A DNA stretch of 32,480 nt from positions 1 to 32,480 of the forward strand of contig JBFWOF010000062.1 of the NCBI GenBank assembly GCA_050250665.1. Reading direction: 5' to 3'. The stretch comes from JADKFD01 sp050250665 (GTDB taxonomy: Bacteria > Pseudomonadota > Gammaproteobacteria > Xanthomonadales > SZUA-5). Shown in pieces: positions 16,099 through 24,064 of this stretch. The notes under the pieces are model-generated. The model was not told where the DNA came from, made no database searches, and was given only the letters and a program-made list of their open reading frames with translations. The position numbers and the translations under genes were made by a program. Each line of letters opens with the position of its first letter. Position 1 is the first letter of the stretch.

Positions 16099-16533
16099 TC
16101 AGCGACTCTTGCCTCGTTCCAGCGGCAACTGATCCTGGATCCAGGCAGCTATTCCACCCTTCAGACTATAGACCTTGGCGTAACCGGCCTTGAGCAGCCG
16201 CTCGGCCACGTCGACCGAACTGATACCGCTCTGGCAGTAGATGAGTACGGTCGAGTCCTTGTATTTCAGCAAGTCACGTGCGCCGGCATCGACCTGTGAC
16301 GGCGTCAGATGCTTCGCACCACGGATATGCCCCTTGTCGAAGTCGGCACCGGGGCGCAGATCGATCAACAGGGCATTGCCGCTGTTGAGCTCGCGGGTGA
16401 ACTCGAAGGTTCCAAGATTGACGCTGCCACGAGCACGGGCCCGCAACTCGACAAAGGCCCACGCCACCAGAAGGATGATCAACAGTGACCACAACACCGG
16501 GTGATTGCTGACGAATTCCAGAAAACGCTGCAT
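16099..16533 (-). CDS. Membrane-anchored rhodanese-like sulfurtransferase
   Basis: The 144-residue product has an N-terminal transmembrane helix (about 12-29, PVLWSLLIILLVAWAFVE) followed by one rhodanese domain. That domain has LLIDLRPGADFDKGHIRGAKHL, the active-site loop YCQSGISS with Cys100 as the persulfide-carrying residue, and the closing LKGGIAAW. Single-domain rhodaneses transfer sulfur or act as redox or regulatory modules; this one appears anchored to the inner membrane. It resembles the YibN-type proteins of proteobacteria. It is on the minus strand 82 bases ahead of the TPR gene. Confidence 0.9.
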   Translation of the reverse strand: MQRFLEFVSNHPVLWSLLIILLVAWAFVELRARARGSVNLGTFEFTRELNSGNALLIDLRPGADFDKGHIRGAKHLTPSQVDAGARDLLKYKDSTVLIYCQSGISSVDVAERLLKAGYAKVYSLKGGIAAWIQDQLPLERGKSR

Positions 16534-16615
16534 CGGCCAGAGGCACCAGGGCGGGCAAGGGGGCGCGGATTATGGCTTGCCTACGGGTGGGCGCCAAGCC
16601 GTCAACGGCCCGGAT

Positions 16616-16816
16616 TCACGCATCCATGTCCGGAATCAGCCGACTTTCGAGCTGAGCGATCATGTCCTTCAGTTTCAGCTTACGTTTTTTCATGCGCTTG
16701 ATCGCCAGTTCATCCAGCGCTGCGCCGTCATGCGCCCTGGCGACCAGTAGGTCGAGATCACGATGTTCCAGTCGCAATTCCGCGAGCCGTCGGACTATCT
16801 GCCCATCATCCTGCAT
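16616..16816 (-). CDS. YdcH-like (DUF465) small protein
   Basis: The 66-residue product is a charged helical hairpin: RRLAELRLEHRDLDLLVARA, then ELAIKRMKKRKLKLKDMIAQLESRLIPD. This fits the DUF465/YdcH family, whose members have the pattern L...H..LD..I......D...L..LKK.KL.LKD.I. Function is unknown. The ATG at 16816 gives the usual family length, while upstream in-frame codons translate to Arg/Gly-rich sequence. It is divergent from ttcA and 82 bases upstream of the rhodanese gene on the same strand. Confidence 0.85.
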   Translation of the reverse strand: MQDDGQIVRRLAELRLEHRDLDLLVARAHDGAALDELAIKRMKKRKLKLKDMIAQLESRLIPDMDA

Positions 16817-17015
16817 GGCCGCACCCAGCTTGAAAGCGATCAGCACAGTGTAGCCCCGACCGGCACCCTCGGGCGACCGCCCGGAAGATGGACGCCGACC
16901 ACTGCGCTGCACGGCCAGTCCGAGTGCTGAACGGGATCGGCCAATCGCAGATTCAAGGGTGTTGCCCGCGCCCGGCTCGTCTACAATTCGCGCCCCTGCC
17001 GCGCGCCCCACTGCC

Positions 17016-17882
17016 ATGTCTGCGTCGACACTGTCCGTGAATCAACAGAAGCTGGTCAAACGCCTGCGTCATCAGGTAGGCCAGGCCATTGCCGACTACA
17101 ACATGATCGAACAGGGCGACCGCGTGATGGTCTGCCTGTCCGGAGGCAAGGACTCCTATGCGCTGCTCGACATCCTGATCGAGCTTCGGCGCAAGGCGCC
17201 GGTCGATTTCGAACTGATCGCCGTGCATCTCGACCAGAAGCAACCCGATTACCCGGCCGAGGTGCTGCCCAACTATCTGGCTGCGCAGGGTGTGCCCTAC
17301 GAGATCCTGGAGCAGGACACCTACAGCGTGGTCGCCCGCGTGATTCCGGCCGGCAAGACCATGTGCGGCCTGTGCTCCCGTCTGCGCCGAGGCGCGCTCT
17401 ATCGCTACGCCGAAGACAAGGGCATGACCAAGATCGCGCTCGGCCATCACCGCGACGACATCGTCGAGACCCTGTTCCTGAACATGTTCCACGGCTGCAA
17501 GATTTCGGCGATGCCACCGAAGTTGCTCAGCGACGACGGCAAGCACGTCGTGATTCGACCTCTGGCCTATGTTGCGGAGGAGGATCTGGTCGACTATGCG
17601 GAGCTCAAGCAATTCCCGATCATTCCGTGCAATCTCTGCGGCTCGCAGGAAACGCTGCAGCGCAAGGTCATCAAGGACATGCTGGCGGGATGGGAACGCG
17701 CCACCCCCGGCCGCATCGAAAACATTTTCAAGAGTCTGATGAACATCCGCCCTTCGCAGCTGGCCGACCGCTCGCTGTTCGACTTCTCGTCGCTGGGCTC
17801 GCAGTCGCCGGTTGCGCTCAAGCCCCAGGACTGGCTGGCCGGCAAATCCCATTCGGAGAATGACCCCCAAAATGTGGTTTAA
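17016..17882 (+). CDS. ttcA: tRNA 2-thiocytidine(32) synthetase TtcA
   Basis: TtcA is an iron-sulfur, ATP-dependent enzyme that thiolates cytidine 32 in the tRNA anticodon loop. The 288-residue product shows the PP-loop SGGKDS (42-47), the first Cys pair in MCGLCSRLRRG (Cys117, Cys120) and a third in IPCNLCGSQ (Cys205, Cys208), plus GHHRDDIVETLFLNMF. These are all diagnostic of TtcA. The start at 17016 gives an N terminus of family type (MSASTLSVNQQKLVKRLRHQVGQAI). A TACAAT at 16982-16987 could be a -10 box. The 3' end overlaps the start of rdgC by 11 bases, so the two genes are co-transcribed. Confidence 0.97.
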   Translation: MSASTLSVNQQKLVKRLRHQVGQAIADYNMIEQGDRVMVCLSGGKDSYALLDILIELRRKAPVDFELIAVHLDQKQPDYPAEVLPNYLAAQGVPYEILEQDTYSVVARVIPAGKTMCGLCSRLRRGALYRYAEDKGMTKIALGHHRDDIVETLFLNMFHGCKISAMPPKLLSDDGKHVVIRPLAYVAEEDLVDYAELKQFPIIPCNLCGSQETLQRKVIKDMLAGWERATPGRIENIFKSLMNIRPSQLADRSLFDFSSLGSQSPVALKPQDWLAGKSHSENDPQNVV

Positions 17883-18774
17883 GAATCTGTCACTGATGCG
17901 CCTGCCGGCTGATTTCAGCCTCAGCGCCGAACCCTTCGAGTCGGCCCTCGCCGAACACCCGCTGCGCAGTCCGGGTCCGCTGGAAATGGAAACGCGTGGC
18001 TTTCTGACGCCTTTCAGCCGTGACGGCGCGGCCCTGTCGCATGGCAGCGCCGATGCATTGCTGTTCTGCCTCGGCCAGGAATCGCGTCTGCTGCCGTCTT
18101 CGGTGCTGGGCGATGCCGTTGCCGAACGTATTGCCGAACACGAAGCCAAGACTGGACGCAAGCCGGGCAAGCGCCTGCGCAATGAATTCCGCGAGGCCGC
18201 CATGGGTGAGCTGCTGCCGCGCGCCTTCATCAAGCGTGCGCGCACCGGCGCCTACTGGGATGGGCCCTCGCGGCTGCTGGCCGTGGACAGCGGCAGCGAC
18301 AAGAACGTGGAGGCCGTGGCCACCGCCGTGCGCGATGCCATCGGCAGCTTCCCGGCGCGCCCACTGGCCACCGAGGCCTCGCTGGAACTGGTCATGAGCG
18401 AATGGCTGATTTCCGGCGAATTGCCTGGCGGCTTTGAACTCGGCGAAGAATGTGAGCTCAAGGACCCTAGCGACCAGACCTCGGTGGTGCGCTGCCGGCA
18501 CCACGATCTTGGCGCCGATGAGGTCAAGGAACACGCGCGCTGCGGCAAGCAGGTGACGCAGCTCGGCCTGATCTTCGACGGCCGCATCGGCTTCGTGCTG
18601 GACGCCAAGGCCAAGCTGCGCAAGCTGCGCTTCCTGGACGTGATCGCCGACAAGCTCGACGCCCAGGATGGTGCCGACCCGGACCAGATTCTGGACGCCG
18701 AGTTTGCCCTGATGAGTCTGGAGCTGCGGCGCCTGTATGCGCGACTCGATGAAGTGCTGCGCTTTGTCGACTGA
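17872..18774 (+). CDS. rdgC: Recombination-associated protein RdgC
   Basis: RdgC forms a ring-shaped dimer around DNA and modulates RecA-dependent recombination and replication restart. The 300-residue product begins MWFKNLSLMRLP, as RdgC proteins do. It contains LEMETRGFLTPF, ESRLLPSSVLGDAVAERIAEHEAKTGRKPGKR, SEWLISGELPGGFELGEECELKDP and a helical C terminus. Length matches the family (about 300). It overlaps ttcA by 11 bases; GGAG at about 17855 is rather distant, so translational coupling to ttcA may help its expression. Confidence 0.96.
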   Translation: MWFKNLSLMRLPADFSLSAEPFESALAEHPLRSPGPLEMETRGFLTPFSRDGAALSHGSADALLFCLGQESRLLPSSVLGDAVAERIAEHEAKTGRKPGKRLRNEFREAAMGELLPRAFIKRARTGAYWDGPSRLLAVDSGSDKNVEAVATAVRDAIGSFPARPLATEASLELVMSEWLISGELPGGFELGEECELKDPSDQTSVVRCRHHDLGADEVKEHARCGKQVTQLGLIFDGRIGFVLDAKAKLRKLRFLDVIADKLDAQDGADPDQILDAEFALMSLELRRLYARLDEVLRFVD

Positions 18775-18792
18775 AGGGAACGCTGCCGATTC

Positions 18793-19605
18793 ATGAGTGG
18801 ACGTCTGCTGATTCGGCGCGAACGCGCCGCGCGCTCGATTCCACAGCTGCCCGAGCGGGTCTCGGGCTGGCCCTTGCAGGTGGAACGCCTGGCGCGCGGC
18901 AGCCGGCTGAAGATCTCGGTGGAAAGCGGCTTCGCCCGGCTGATCTGGCCCGAGCGGGTCTCGGCCACCGACGCCCTGGCTTTCTTCGAACAGCATCGCG
19001 AATGGCTGGAACAGACCGTGCGCGTGCATCGGCAGGCGGTGGATCGGGCAGCCGCCGATCTGGCGCTGGATCCGCGCTGGCCAGGTCGTGTGCCGTGGTT
19101 CGGGCGCCTGCTGCCCATTCATTTCGAGCATGGTCCGGCGCGTCTGGACATCGATACCCAGGCGATCCGTTGTCGCGTACCCAAGGGTGAAGTGGCTGCC
19201 GCCAAGGCGGCGCAGCGGCTGATCATCGCCGGTCTGGTCGACGCACTGGCGATGCGTGCCAGAGTGTGGCTGCGCGAGTACGAACCGCTGGTGGGTGCAC
19301 GCTGCCAGGCGCTGCGCATCCGGCCGATGCGCAGTCTCTGGGGCAGTCTTTCGCCGCAAGGTGCAATCGCCCTGAACCTGGCGCTGGCCTTCGCCGACGA
19401 GTCGCTGGCCGAATACGTCGTGGTGCACGAGCTGGCCCATTTCGTGGCCCGCGATCACAGCCCGCGTTTCTGGGCAGTGGTGGCCAAGTTGTATCCCGAC
19501 TATCCGCAGCGGCGGCAGGAACTGAATCGCGAACACCGCTACCTGCAGGCCCTGTTGCGGCGACTGTACGCGCCGGTGGGCAGCGACGATTCCTCAGCAG
19601 CTTAG
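18793..19605 (+). CDS. YgjP/SprT-like zinc metallopeptidase-fold protein
   Basis: The 270-residue product contains the zinc motif HELAH (His212, Glu213, His216) with a third potential ligand in RDHSPRFW (His222). It is preceded by RSLWGSLSPQGAIALNLAL, the signature of the M48-like DUF45/YgjP family. Earlier it has a small beta domain with KISVESGFARLIWPE. Family members are proposed proteases; E. coli YgjP has been described as a UTP-acting phosphatase, so the substrate here is uncertain. It begins 18 bases after rdgC and likely belongs to the ttcA-rdgC transcript. A weak AAGGGA lies about 13 bases before the ATG. A heptamer array starts just after its stop codon. Confidence 0.88.
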   Translation: MSGRLLIRRERAARSIPQLPERVSGWPLQVERLARGSRLKISVESGFARLIWPERVSATDALAFFEQHREWLEQTVRVHRQAVDRAAADLALDPRWPGRVPWFGRLLPIHFEHGPARLDIDTQAIRCRVPKGEVAAAKAAQRLIIAGLVDALAMRARVWLREYEPLVGARCQALRIRPMRSLWGSLSPQGAIALNLALAFADESLAEYVVVHELAHFVARDHSPRFWAVVAKLYPDYPQRRQELNREHRYLQALLRRLYAPVGSDDSSAA

Positions 19606-19611
19606 CCGCGG

Positions 19612-19646
19612 GGTTGTCGGTTGTCGGTTGTCGGTTGTCGGTTGTC
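19612..19646. repeat. Five perfect tandem copies of GGTTGTC
   Basis: The heptamer GGTTGTC repeats five times without error, seven bases after the metallopeptidase stop codon, and a partial unit follows. It is outside any coding region. It is a simple tandem repeat and not a CRISPR, as there are no spacers. Confidence 0.9.
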
Positions 19647-19693
19647 GGTGAAAATCTCGCGCCGATGTCGGCCAGCTTGCAAGGGGCCAGCCG

Positions 19694-20223
19694 GACCTAG
19701 TCTTCGCCGGCCAGGAATTCGCCGACCAGCGCGGCAACGGGCTGCGGGTCCTCCAGGTGCAGATGGTGGCCCCCGGCCATCCGTGCCAACTGTGCCGGTC
19801 GCAGTGCCGCCAATCGTCGCTCGGCGTCCGGACCGGTCAGTTTGCGTAGGCCGGGTCCTTCGCGTCCTTGGGCCTTGATCGAGCCACAATCCAGACACGC
19901 GAGGCGCCCGGCGCCTTGCCGTCCGCCGAGTCGCGGCCGCCGGCGCGAAGACCCGGAAGGCGTCTACGCGAGACCACGCGCGCCGGAGCCGCGCTACTGC
20001 CGCGGCAGCTTCGCAGAAATCCGCAAGAACCAGAGCTTGCAACGGGCCAACACAGCCGGCTTGCGAGACCCAACGCGACCTAGTCTTCGCCGGCCAGGAA
20101 TTCGCCGACCAGCGCGGCAACGGGCTGCGGGTCCTCCAGGTGCAGATGGTGGCCCCCGGCCATCCGTGCCAACTGTGCCGGTCGCAGTGCCGCCAATCGT
20201 CGCTCGGCGTCCGGTCCGGTCAG
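19694..20223. repeat. 147-bp direct repeat pair, 383 bp apart
   Basis: Positions 19694-19840 and 20077-20223 are identical apart from one base. The second copy is the real end of the hydrolase gene. Just before each copy is a further related 16-mer (AGCTTGCAAGGGGCCA at 19674; the same with one change at 20034), at a different offset because of a 23-base indel. Recombination between the copies would delete 383 bp. Confidence 0.85.
19697..19840 (-). pseudogene. Duplicated 3' fragment of the alpha/beta hydrolase gene
   Basis: This copy encodes the final 47 residues plus stop codon of the neighbouring hydrolase with identical amino-acid sequence; the single base difference (19832 against 20215) is synonymous. 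It carries the catalytic-His region GGHHLHLEDP but no upstream part of the gene, so it cannot make an enzyme. It is a gene remnant from a recent segmental duplication. Confidence 0.8.
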
Positions 20224-20946
20224 GTACGGCGTTGCCGGCTCGGCAAATATCGCCAGCGTGGGCGAGCGGATGGCGCCGAGCAGGGCCAGATACTGCTCTT
20301 CGGTACCGCGAATCGGTGTAGGCAGGGTCTGGCGCGGATCTGAACTCCAGATGTAGCCGCCCGACGCTGGCATCAGTGCCCGTTCGATCAGGGCATCGGC
20401 AGCGGCCTCACCGAGTCCGTTGGCCTGCATGCGCGCGCGCCGCGCAGCGCTGCGGTCGCCATGGACCTTGAGTTGCTTGTGCTCCAGCTTCAGACGCGCG
20501 TCAACGGCACGCCGCAGATCGGCAGCGCAGGCCTCGGCGGGACGCGCCAGCGGCCCCAGCGCTTCGATCAGCACCAGGCGCCGGACCAGTTCCGGGTAGG
20601 CCGCGGCCAGTAATGTGGCAATGGCGCCGCCCATCGAATGTCCGATCAGATCGAAGCGGGTCAGCCCCAGGGCCTGGGTCAGCGCCATCAGATCACTGAC
20701 GTAGTCAACGAAGTGATACCAGGTCCCCGCCGGCCGGTGCCCGCTGCGGCCATGTCCGGGCAGATCAGGCACCCACAGCCGGCGCCCGGGTAGGCCTCGG
20801 GCCAAGGGCCCGAAGCTGCCGGCATTATCCAGCCAGCCATGCAACAGCAGCGCCGGCGGCTGGTCCATTTCGCCCCAGGCCAGGCCCGCCCAGGTTTGCT
20901 CCAGCACGGCCAGCTGCCACTCTTCGGCATCCGCGAACAGGCTCAT
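20080..20946 (-). CDS. Alpha/beta hydrolase
   Basis: The 288-residue product has the alpha/beta hydrolase fold: LLLHGWLDNAGSF with the oxyanion HGW (36-38), VPDLPGHGRSGHRPAG, the nucleophile elbow GHSMGG with Ser104, and the catalytic-His segment GGHHLHLEDP (about 264-273). It resembles MhpC/epoxide-hydrolase/serine-hydrolase-type proteins; the substrate is unknown. Its ATG overlaps the hemH TGA (ATGA), so it is translationally coupled and expressed with ferrochelatase. Its last 47 codons are duplicated downstream. Confidence 0.9.
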   Translation of the reverse strand: MSLFADAEEWQLAVLEQTWAGLAWGEMDQPPALLLHGWLDNAGSFGPLARGLPGRRLWVPDLPGHGRSGHRPAGTWYHFVDYVSDLMALTQALGLTRFDLIGHSMGGAIATLLAAAYPELVRRLVLIEALGPLARPAEACAADLRRAVDARLKLEHKQLKVHGDRSAARRARMQANGLGEAAADALIERALMPASGGYIWSSDPRQTLPTPIRGTEEQYLALLGAIRSPTLAIFAEPATPYLTGPDAERRLAALRPAQLARMAGGHHLHLEDPQPVAALVGEFLAGED

Positions 20947-22064
20947 CCCTGCATCCCCAGCCAGGCTTGTTCGGCCTTGATCCGATCCGCCCGGGCACAG
21001 CGGGCGCCGTCATCAAGAACATCCTCGTCTGGCGGCAGCCAGCCGCCGAGCTGACGCTGGATCAGTGCAGCCAGGGTGTCCGCGTGGGCTGGCCGGTGAT
21101 TCAAAGCCGGGATATAGCGCAGCTTGCCGCCGCCAGCGTGGGCAAAGGTTTCGGCGTTCTCCTGGGCAATCTCTTCCAGCGTTTCCAGACAGTCGATGGA
21201 GAAGCCGGGGCAGAGCACATCGACGTCGCCCACGCCGGACTTGCCCCACTCAATCAGCGTCAGATCGGTGTAGGGCTGCAGCCAGGGCTCTCGACCTACC
21301 CGGGACTGGAAGCTCACGAACATCTCCTGCTCGGTCAGCTGCAGCGCTTCGCGCAACAGACGCGCAGTAACCTGACATTGGCAGTAATAGGGATCCCCGT
21401 TGAGCAGATAGCGCCGGGGAATGCCATGAAAACTCAGCATCAAGCGCTCGCCGCGGCCGTGCGTCTGCCAATGCTCGCGCACGCTCTCGGCCAGCGCGCT
21501 GATGTAGCCGGGTTCGCGGTAGTAATCGGTGATGAATCGCAGCTCAGGCAGCCAGCGCCACTGCCGCAGGCACTGGGTCACGGCATCGAACACCGAGGCC
21601 GTGGTACTGCCCGAATACTGCGGGTACAGGGGCACAACCAATAGCCGTCGCAATCCGCGCGTGCGCAGACTCTCCAGCACCTCGCGCAGATTCGGGCTTC
21701 CATAGCTCATGGCCAGCTCGACCACCGGTGCCTGATCGCCCAGCGCCTCACGCACGCGCGTCGCCACGGCATCGGTCAAGGCCTGACTGCCGACCAGCAG
21801 CGGGGATCCCTGCTCGGTCCAGACCTTGGCATAGGCGCGAGCCGAGCGCGCCGGGCGGATCCGCAGGATCACGCCATGCAGGATCAGCCGCCACAGCCAG
21901 CGGGGAGTTTCCACCACCCGCGGATCAGCCAGGAATTCTCCCAGGTACCGCCGCAGCGCCGACGGGGTCGGTGCGTCTGGCGTGCCCAGATTGACCAGCA
22001 CCACGGCAGTCAATGGCTTGCCGCTATGGCCTTCGGCTTCGGTGTTTCCGGTATAGCTCGGCAT
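20943..22064 (-). CDS. hemH: Ferrochelatase
   Basis: HemH inserts ferrous iron into protoporphyrin IX to make haem B, the precursor of the haem O made by CtaB in this window. The 373-residue product has VNLGTPDAPTPSALRRYLGEFL, VWTEQGSPLL, AMSYGSPNLREVL, VPLYPQYSGSTTASV, the catalytic-His stretch LSFHGIPRRY, FQSRVGREPWLQPYTD, and CPGFSIDCLETLEEI with the active-site Glu. The ATG at 22064 gives a family-like N terminus. An ATG at 22103 with GGGAG 11 bases upstream is an alternative adding 13 residues. It is divergent from the IPTL-CTERM gene and coupled to the downstream hydrolase by an ATGA overlap. Confidence 0.97.
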   Translation of the reverse strand: MPSYTGNTEAEGHSGKPLTAVVLVNLGTPDAPTPSALRRYLGEFLADPRVVETPRWLWRLILHGVILRIRPARSARAYAKVWTEQGSPLLVGSQALTDAVATRVREALGDQAPVVELAMSYGSPNLREVLESLRTRGLRRLLVVPLYPQYSGSTTASVFDAVTQCLRQWRWLPELRFITDYYREPGYISALAESVREHWQTHGRGERLMLSFHGIPRRYLLNGDPYYCQCQVTARLLREALQLTEQEMFVSFQSRVGREPWLQPYTDLTLIEWGKSGVGDVDVLCPGFSIDCLETLEEIAQENAETFAHAGGGKLRYIPALNHRPAHADTLAALIQRQLGGWLPPDEDVLDDGARCARADRIKAEQAWLGMQG

Positions 22065-22182
22065 CCGCTCGATCAGTCCTTCTGCAGTCCAGGGCGCAAG
22101 CATGCGCGAATACGCTCCCCCTTGGCTGTCGGCAGTGCGTGAAGCGTCACAATACCGACCGGAAACCGCGACGGGACAGGCT

Positions 22183-22211
22183 TTGTCTGGCAGCAACAGT
22201 GCTGATAGACT
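22183..22211 (+). promoter_or_regulatory. Candidate sigma-70 promoter for the IPTL-CTERM gene
   Basis: TTGTCT (22183-22188) and TAGACT (22206-22211) each match the consensus at four of six positions and are separated by exactly 17 bases. Transcription would start about 35 bases before the ATG at 22254. Prediction by eye only. Confidence 0.35.
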
Positions 22212-22253
22212 ATGGCGGCGCACGTCGTGGTGACGATTCAGATAACTAAAACA

Positions 22254-23183
22254 ATGCAGATTCGACGCGCTCCAATCGCGCTCTTGGCGCTTGCCGCTGT
22301 TTTTCCGGCAACCGCAGCCTACGCAGCCTCCGGGTTCATCGTGAACTCGGACGATCCCAGTGTGCGCGACTTCGATGCCCTGCATCGATTCGAATTGATC
22401 AACGGTCAGGCGGCCAAGGTAGGGGAGGTTCGTGCCACCGGCTCGAGTGCGCCCTATGCCGATGTCGAAGGCCTGGCGATCGATGCCAACGGTAATCTTT
22501 ACGGCATGGACGATGCCAGCAAGACGCTGCTGCGTATCGACCGGACTACCGGTGTGGCCTTGCCGGTGGATGGCCGCGAAGGCAACACCGGTCTGTCCCG
22601 CACGTCCAATTTCGATTTCGGCCTGACCTTCGATTGCGTCGGCAACCTGTATGCGAGTTCCGACAGCCGCCGCAGCCTGTACCGACTCGACGTCAACACC
22701 GGCGCAGCAACCCTGGTGGGCGGCGAAGGCGCGCTCGGCGCCGCCATCACCGGCCTCGCGGCTCGCTATGACGGCGTCTACGGCATTGGCTCGTCGGGCG
22801 ACGAGAACCTCTACCGGATCGATGTCGATACCGGCCGTGCCACCTTGATCGGCCCACTCGGTGGCGGCTTGCGCTTCACCGATGGCGGTCTGGATTTTGA
22901 CGCCGGTGGCGTACTCTGGGGCGTGGCCGACATGACCGGCACGTCCATCACTCCGGAACCGAGCGTGGTCTTCACCATTGATCCGGTGACCGGCGCAGCT
23001 CAGCGCATCACCTCGACGCTGCCCGGCGTCGAAAGTCTGGCCATCTCCAAGCCGGTGTGCGAAGCACCCGCGGGGCCGACCACAGCGCCAGCCATTCCCA
23101 CGCTCGGCAAGCAGGGTCTGGCACTGCTGTCCTTGCTGTTGGCACTGCTTGGGCTCGTGGCCATCCGCCTGCAGTCGCGCTGA
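22254..23183 (+). CDS. Secreted propeller-like protein with IPTL-CTERM sorting signal
   Basis: The 309-residue product begins with a signal peptide (MQIRRAPIALLALAAVFPAT, then AAYA). It has repeating segments such as VEGLAIDANGNLYGMDD, GLTFDCVGNLYASSD, LYRLDVNTGAATLVG and LYRIDVDTGRATLIG, which suggest a beta-propeller. It ends with the IPTL-CTERM signal: IPTL (281-284), a hydrophobic helix (LALLSLLLALLGLVAI) and a basic tail (RLQSR). IPTL-CTERM is a C-terminal signal proposed to be recognised by an exosortase-like system for sorting to the cell surface or outer membrane; no such enzyme is in this window. No strong Shine-Dalgarno precedes the ATG at 22254. Ligand and role are unknown. Confidence 0.88.
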   Translation: MQIRRAPIALLALAAVFPATAAYAASGFIVNSDDPSVRDFDALHRFELINGQAAKVGEVRATGSSAPYADVEGLAIDANGNLYGMDDASKTLLRIDRTTGVALPVDGREGNTGLSRTSNFDFGLTFDCVGNLYASSDSRRSLYRLDVNTGAATLVGGEGALGAAITGLAARYDGVYGIGSSGDENLYRIDVDTGRATLIGPLGGGLRFTDGGLDFDAGGVLWGVADMTGTSITPEPSVVFTIDPVTGAAQRITSTLPGVESLAISKPVCEAPAGPTTAPAIPTLGKQGLALLSLLLALLGLVAIRLQSR

Positions 23184-23297
23184 TACAGCTGACTCTGTTC
23201 ATCGCTGCCTAAGTCGTTGTCGGGCATGCTGCGAAGCCATTGCTGCGCCGGATGCCTTGTGGGCGCTCCCCGAATGATTCCCGCAGGAGATGCAAGC

Positions 23298-23996
23298 ATG
23301 AATTCGAAACTGTCCCGCGGTCTTGCCATGTTGGCCATCGTTGCGCTGGTGATGATGGCGGCTGCCGCGCCGGCTCACGCCGGCCGCAAGGAGCAGAAGC
23401 GCGCCGAAACTGCGCTGGCGGTGCTGAAGCAGGTTCAGTCGACGCCGGACAGCGAGATTCCGGCCTCCCTGTTATCCAAGTCCTACGCCATCGCCGTCAT
23501 CCCCGAAGTGGTCAAGGTCGGTTTTGTGGTGGGTGGACGTCGCGGCAAGGGCCTGATCTCGGTGCGGCAGGCCGACGGCACCTGGTCCAATCCGGCCTAT
23601 ATCACCGTCACCGGTGGCAGCTTCGGTTTTCAGGCCGGCGTGCAATCGGCAGACATCATTCTGGTATTCCGCACGCCGCGTGGCGTGGACAATCTGGTAT
23701 CCGGCAAATTCACGCTCGGTGCCGATGCCTCGGTCGCCGCTGGCCCGGTCGGGCGTCAGGCGGCAGCCGCCACCGATGGCGAACTCAAGGCCGAGATTCT
23801 GGCCTATGCCCGCACCCGAGGCCTGTTTGCCGGCGTGGCGCTGGATGGCTCGGTGCTGGCCGTGGATTACGATGCCATCGAACGTGTTTACGGCAAGGGC
23901 ACCTCGCCGCGCGCGCTGTTCGAAGGGCGTACTCAGGGTGCGCCGGGATTCATCATCGATTTTCGCGACCAGCTGGAAGAACAGACCTCGCGCTGA
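23298..23996 (+). CDS. SYLF (Ysc84-like) domain lipid-binding protein
   Basis: The 232-residue product has a signal peptide (MNSKLSRGLAMLAIVALVMM, then AAAAPAHA) and a SYLF domain. Characteristic stretches are LLSKSYAIAVIPEVVKVGFVVGGRRGKGLISVR, TGGSFGFQAGVQSADIILVF and the C-terminal RTRGLFAGVALDGSVL. SYLF domains bind phosphoinositides in eukaryotes; bacterial members are periplasmic proteins of uncertain function, sometimes stress-induced. AGGAGA lies about nine bases before the ATG at 23298, which sets the start. The gene precedes tatABC by 68 bases on the same strand, but no functional link is evident. Confidence 0.92.
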   Translation: MNSKLSRGLAMLAIVALVMMAAAAPAHAGRKEQKRAETALAVLKQVQSTPDSEIPASLLSKSYAIAVIPEVVKVGFVVGGRRGKGLISVRQADGTWSNPAYITVTGGSFGFQAGVQSADIILVFRTPRGVDNLVSGKFTLGADASVAAGPVGRQAAAATDGELKAEILAYARTRGLFAGVALDGSVLAVDYDAIERVYGKGTSPRALFEGRTQGAPGFIIDFRDQLEEQTSR

Positions 23997-24064
23997 TGGC
24001 TGGCTGTCATCCGCAATTGACGCCAGACCGTTATGCTCATCGAAAGCAGTCACTGGAGTAGGAC

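Larger units (their letters stand above)
19606..20079. other. Intergenic region with heptamer array and duplicated gene tail
   Basis: This gap between two convergent genes holds the GGTTGTC array (19612-19646), a duplicated copy of the hydrolase 3' end (19694-19840), and about 236 bases of repeat-like sequence (19841-20076). The last part contains an arm-like fragment of the inverted-repeat element (19857-19871) and a 20-base block shared with 6827-6846. No independent gene is seen. Confidence 0.6.

Noticed and set aside
17890..19536. 548-codon minus-strand open frame opposite rdgC and the metallopeptidase
   Set aside because: Antisense of two firmly identified genes in GC-rich DNA; composition is Gln/His/Arg-rich with no domain.
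19612..19646. Possible CRISPR-like array
   Set aside because: Units are contiguous heptamers without spacers and no cas genes are present.
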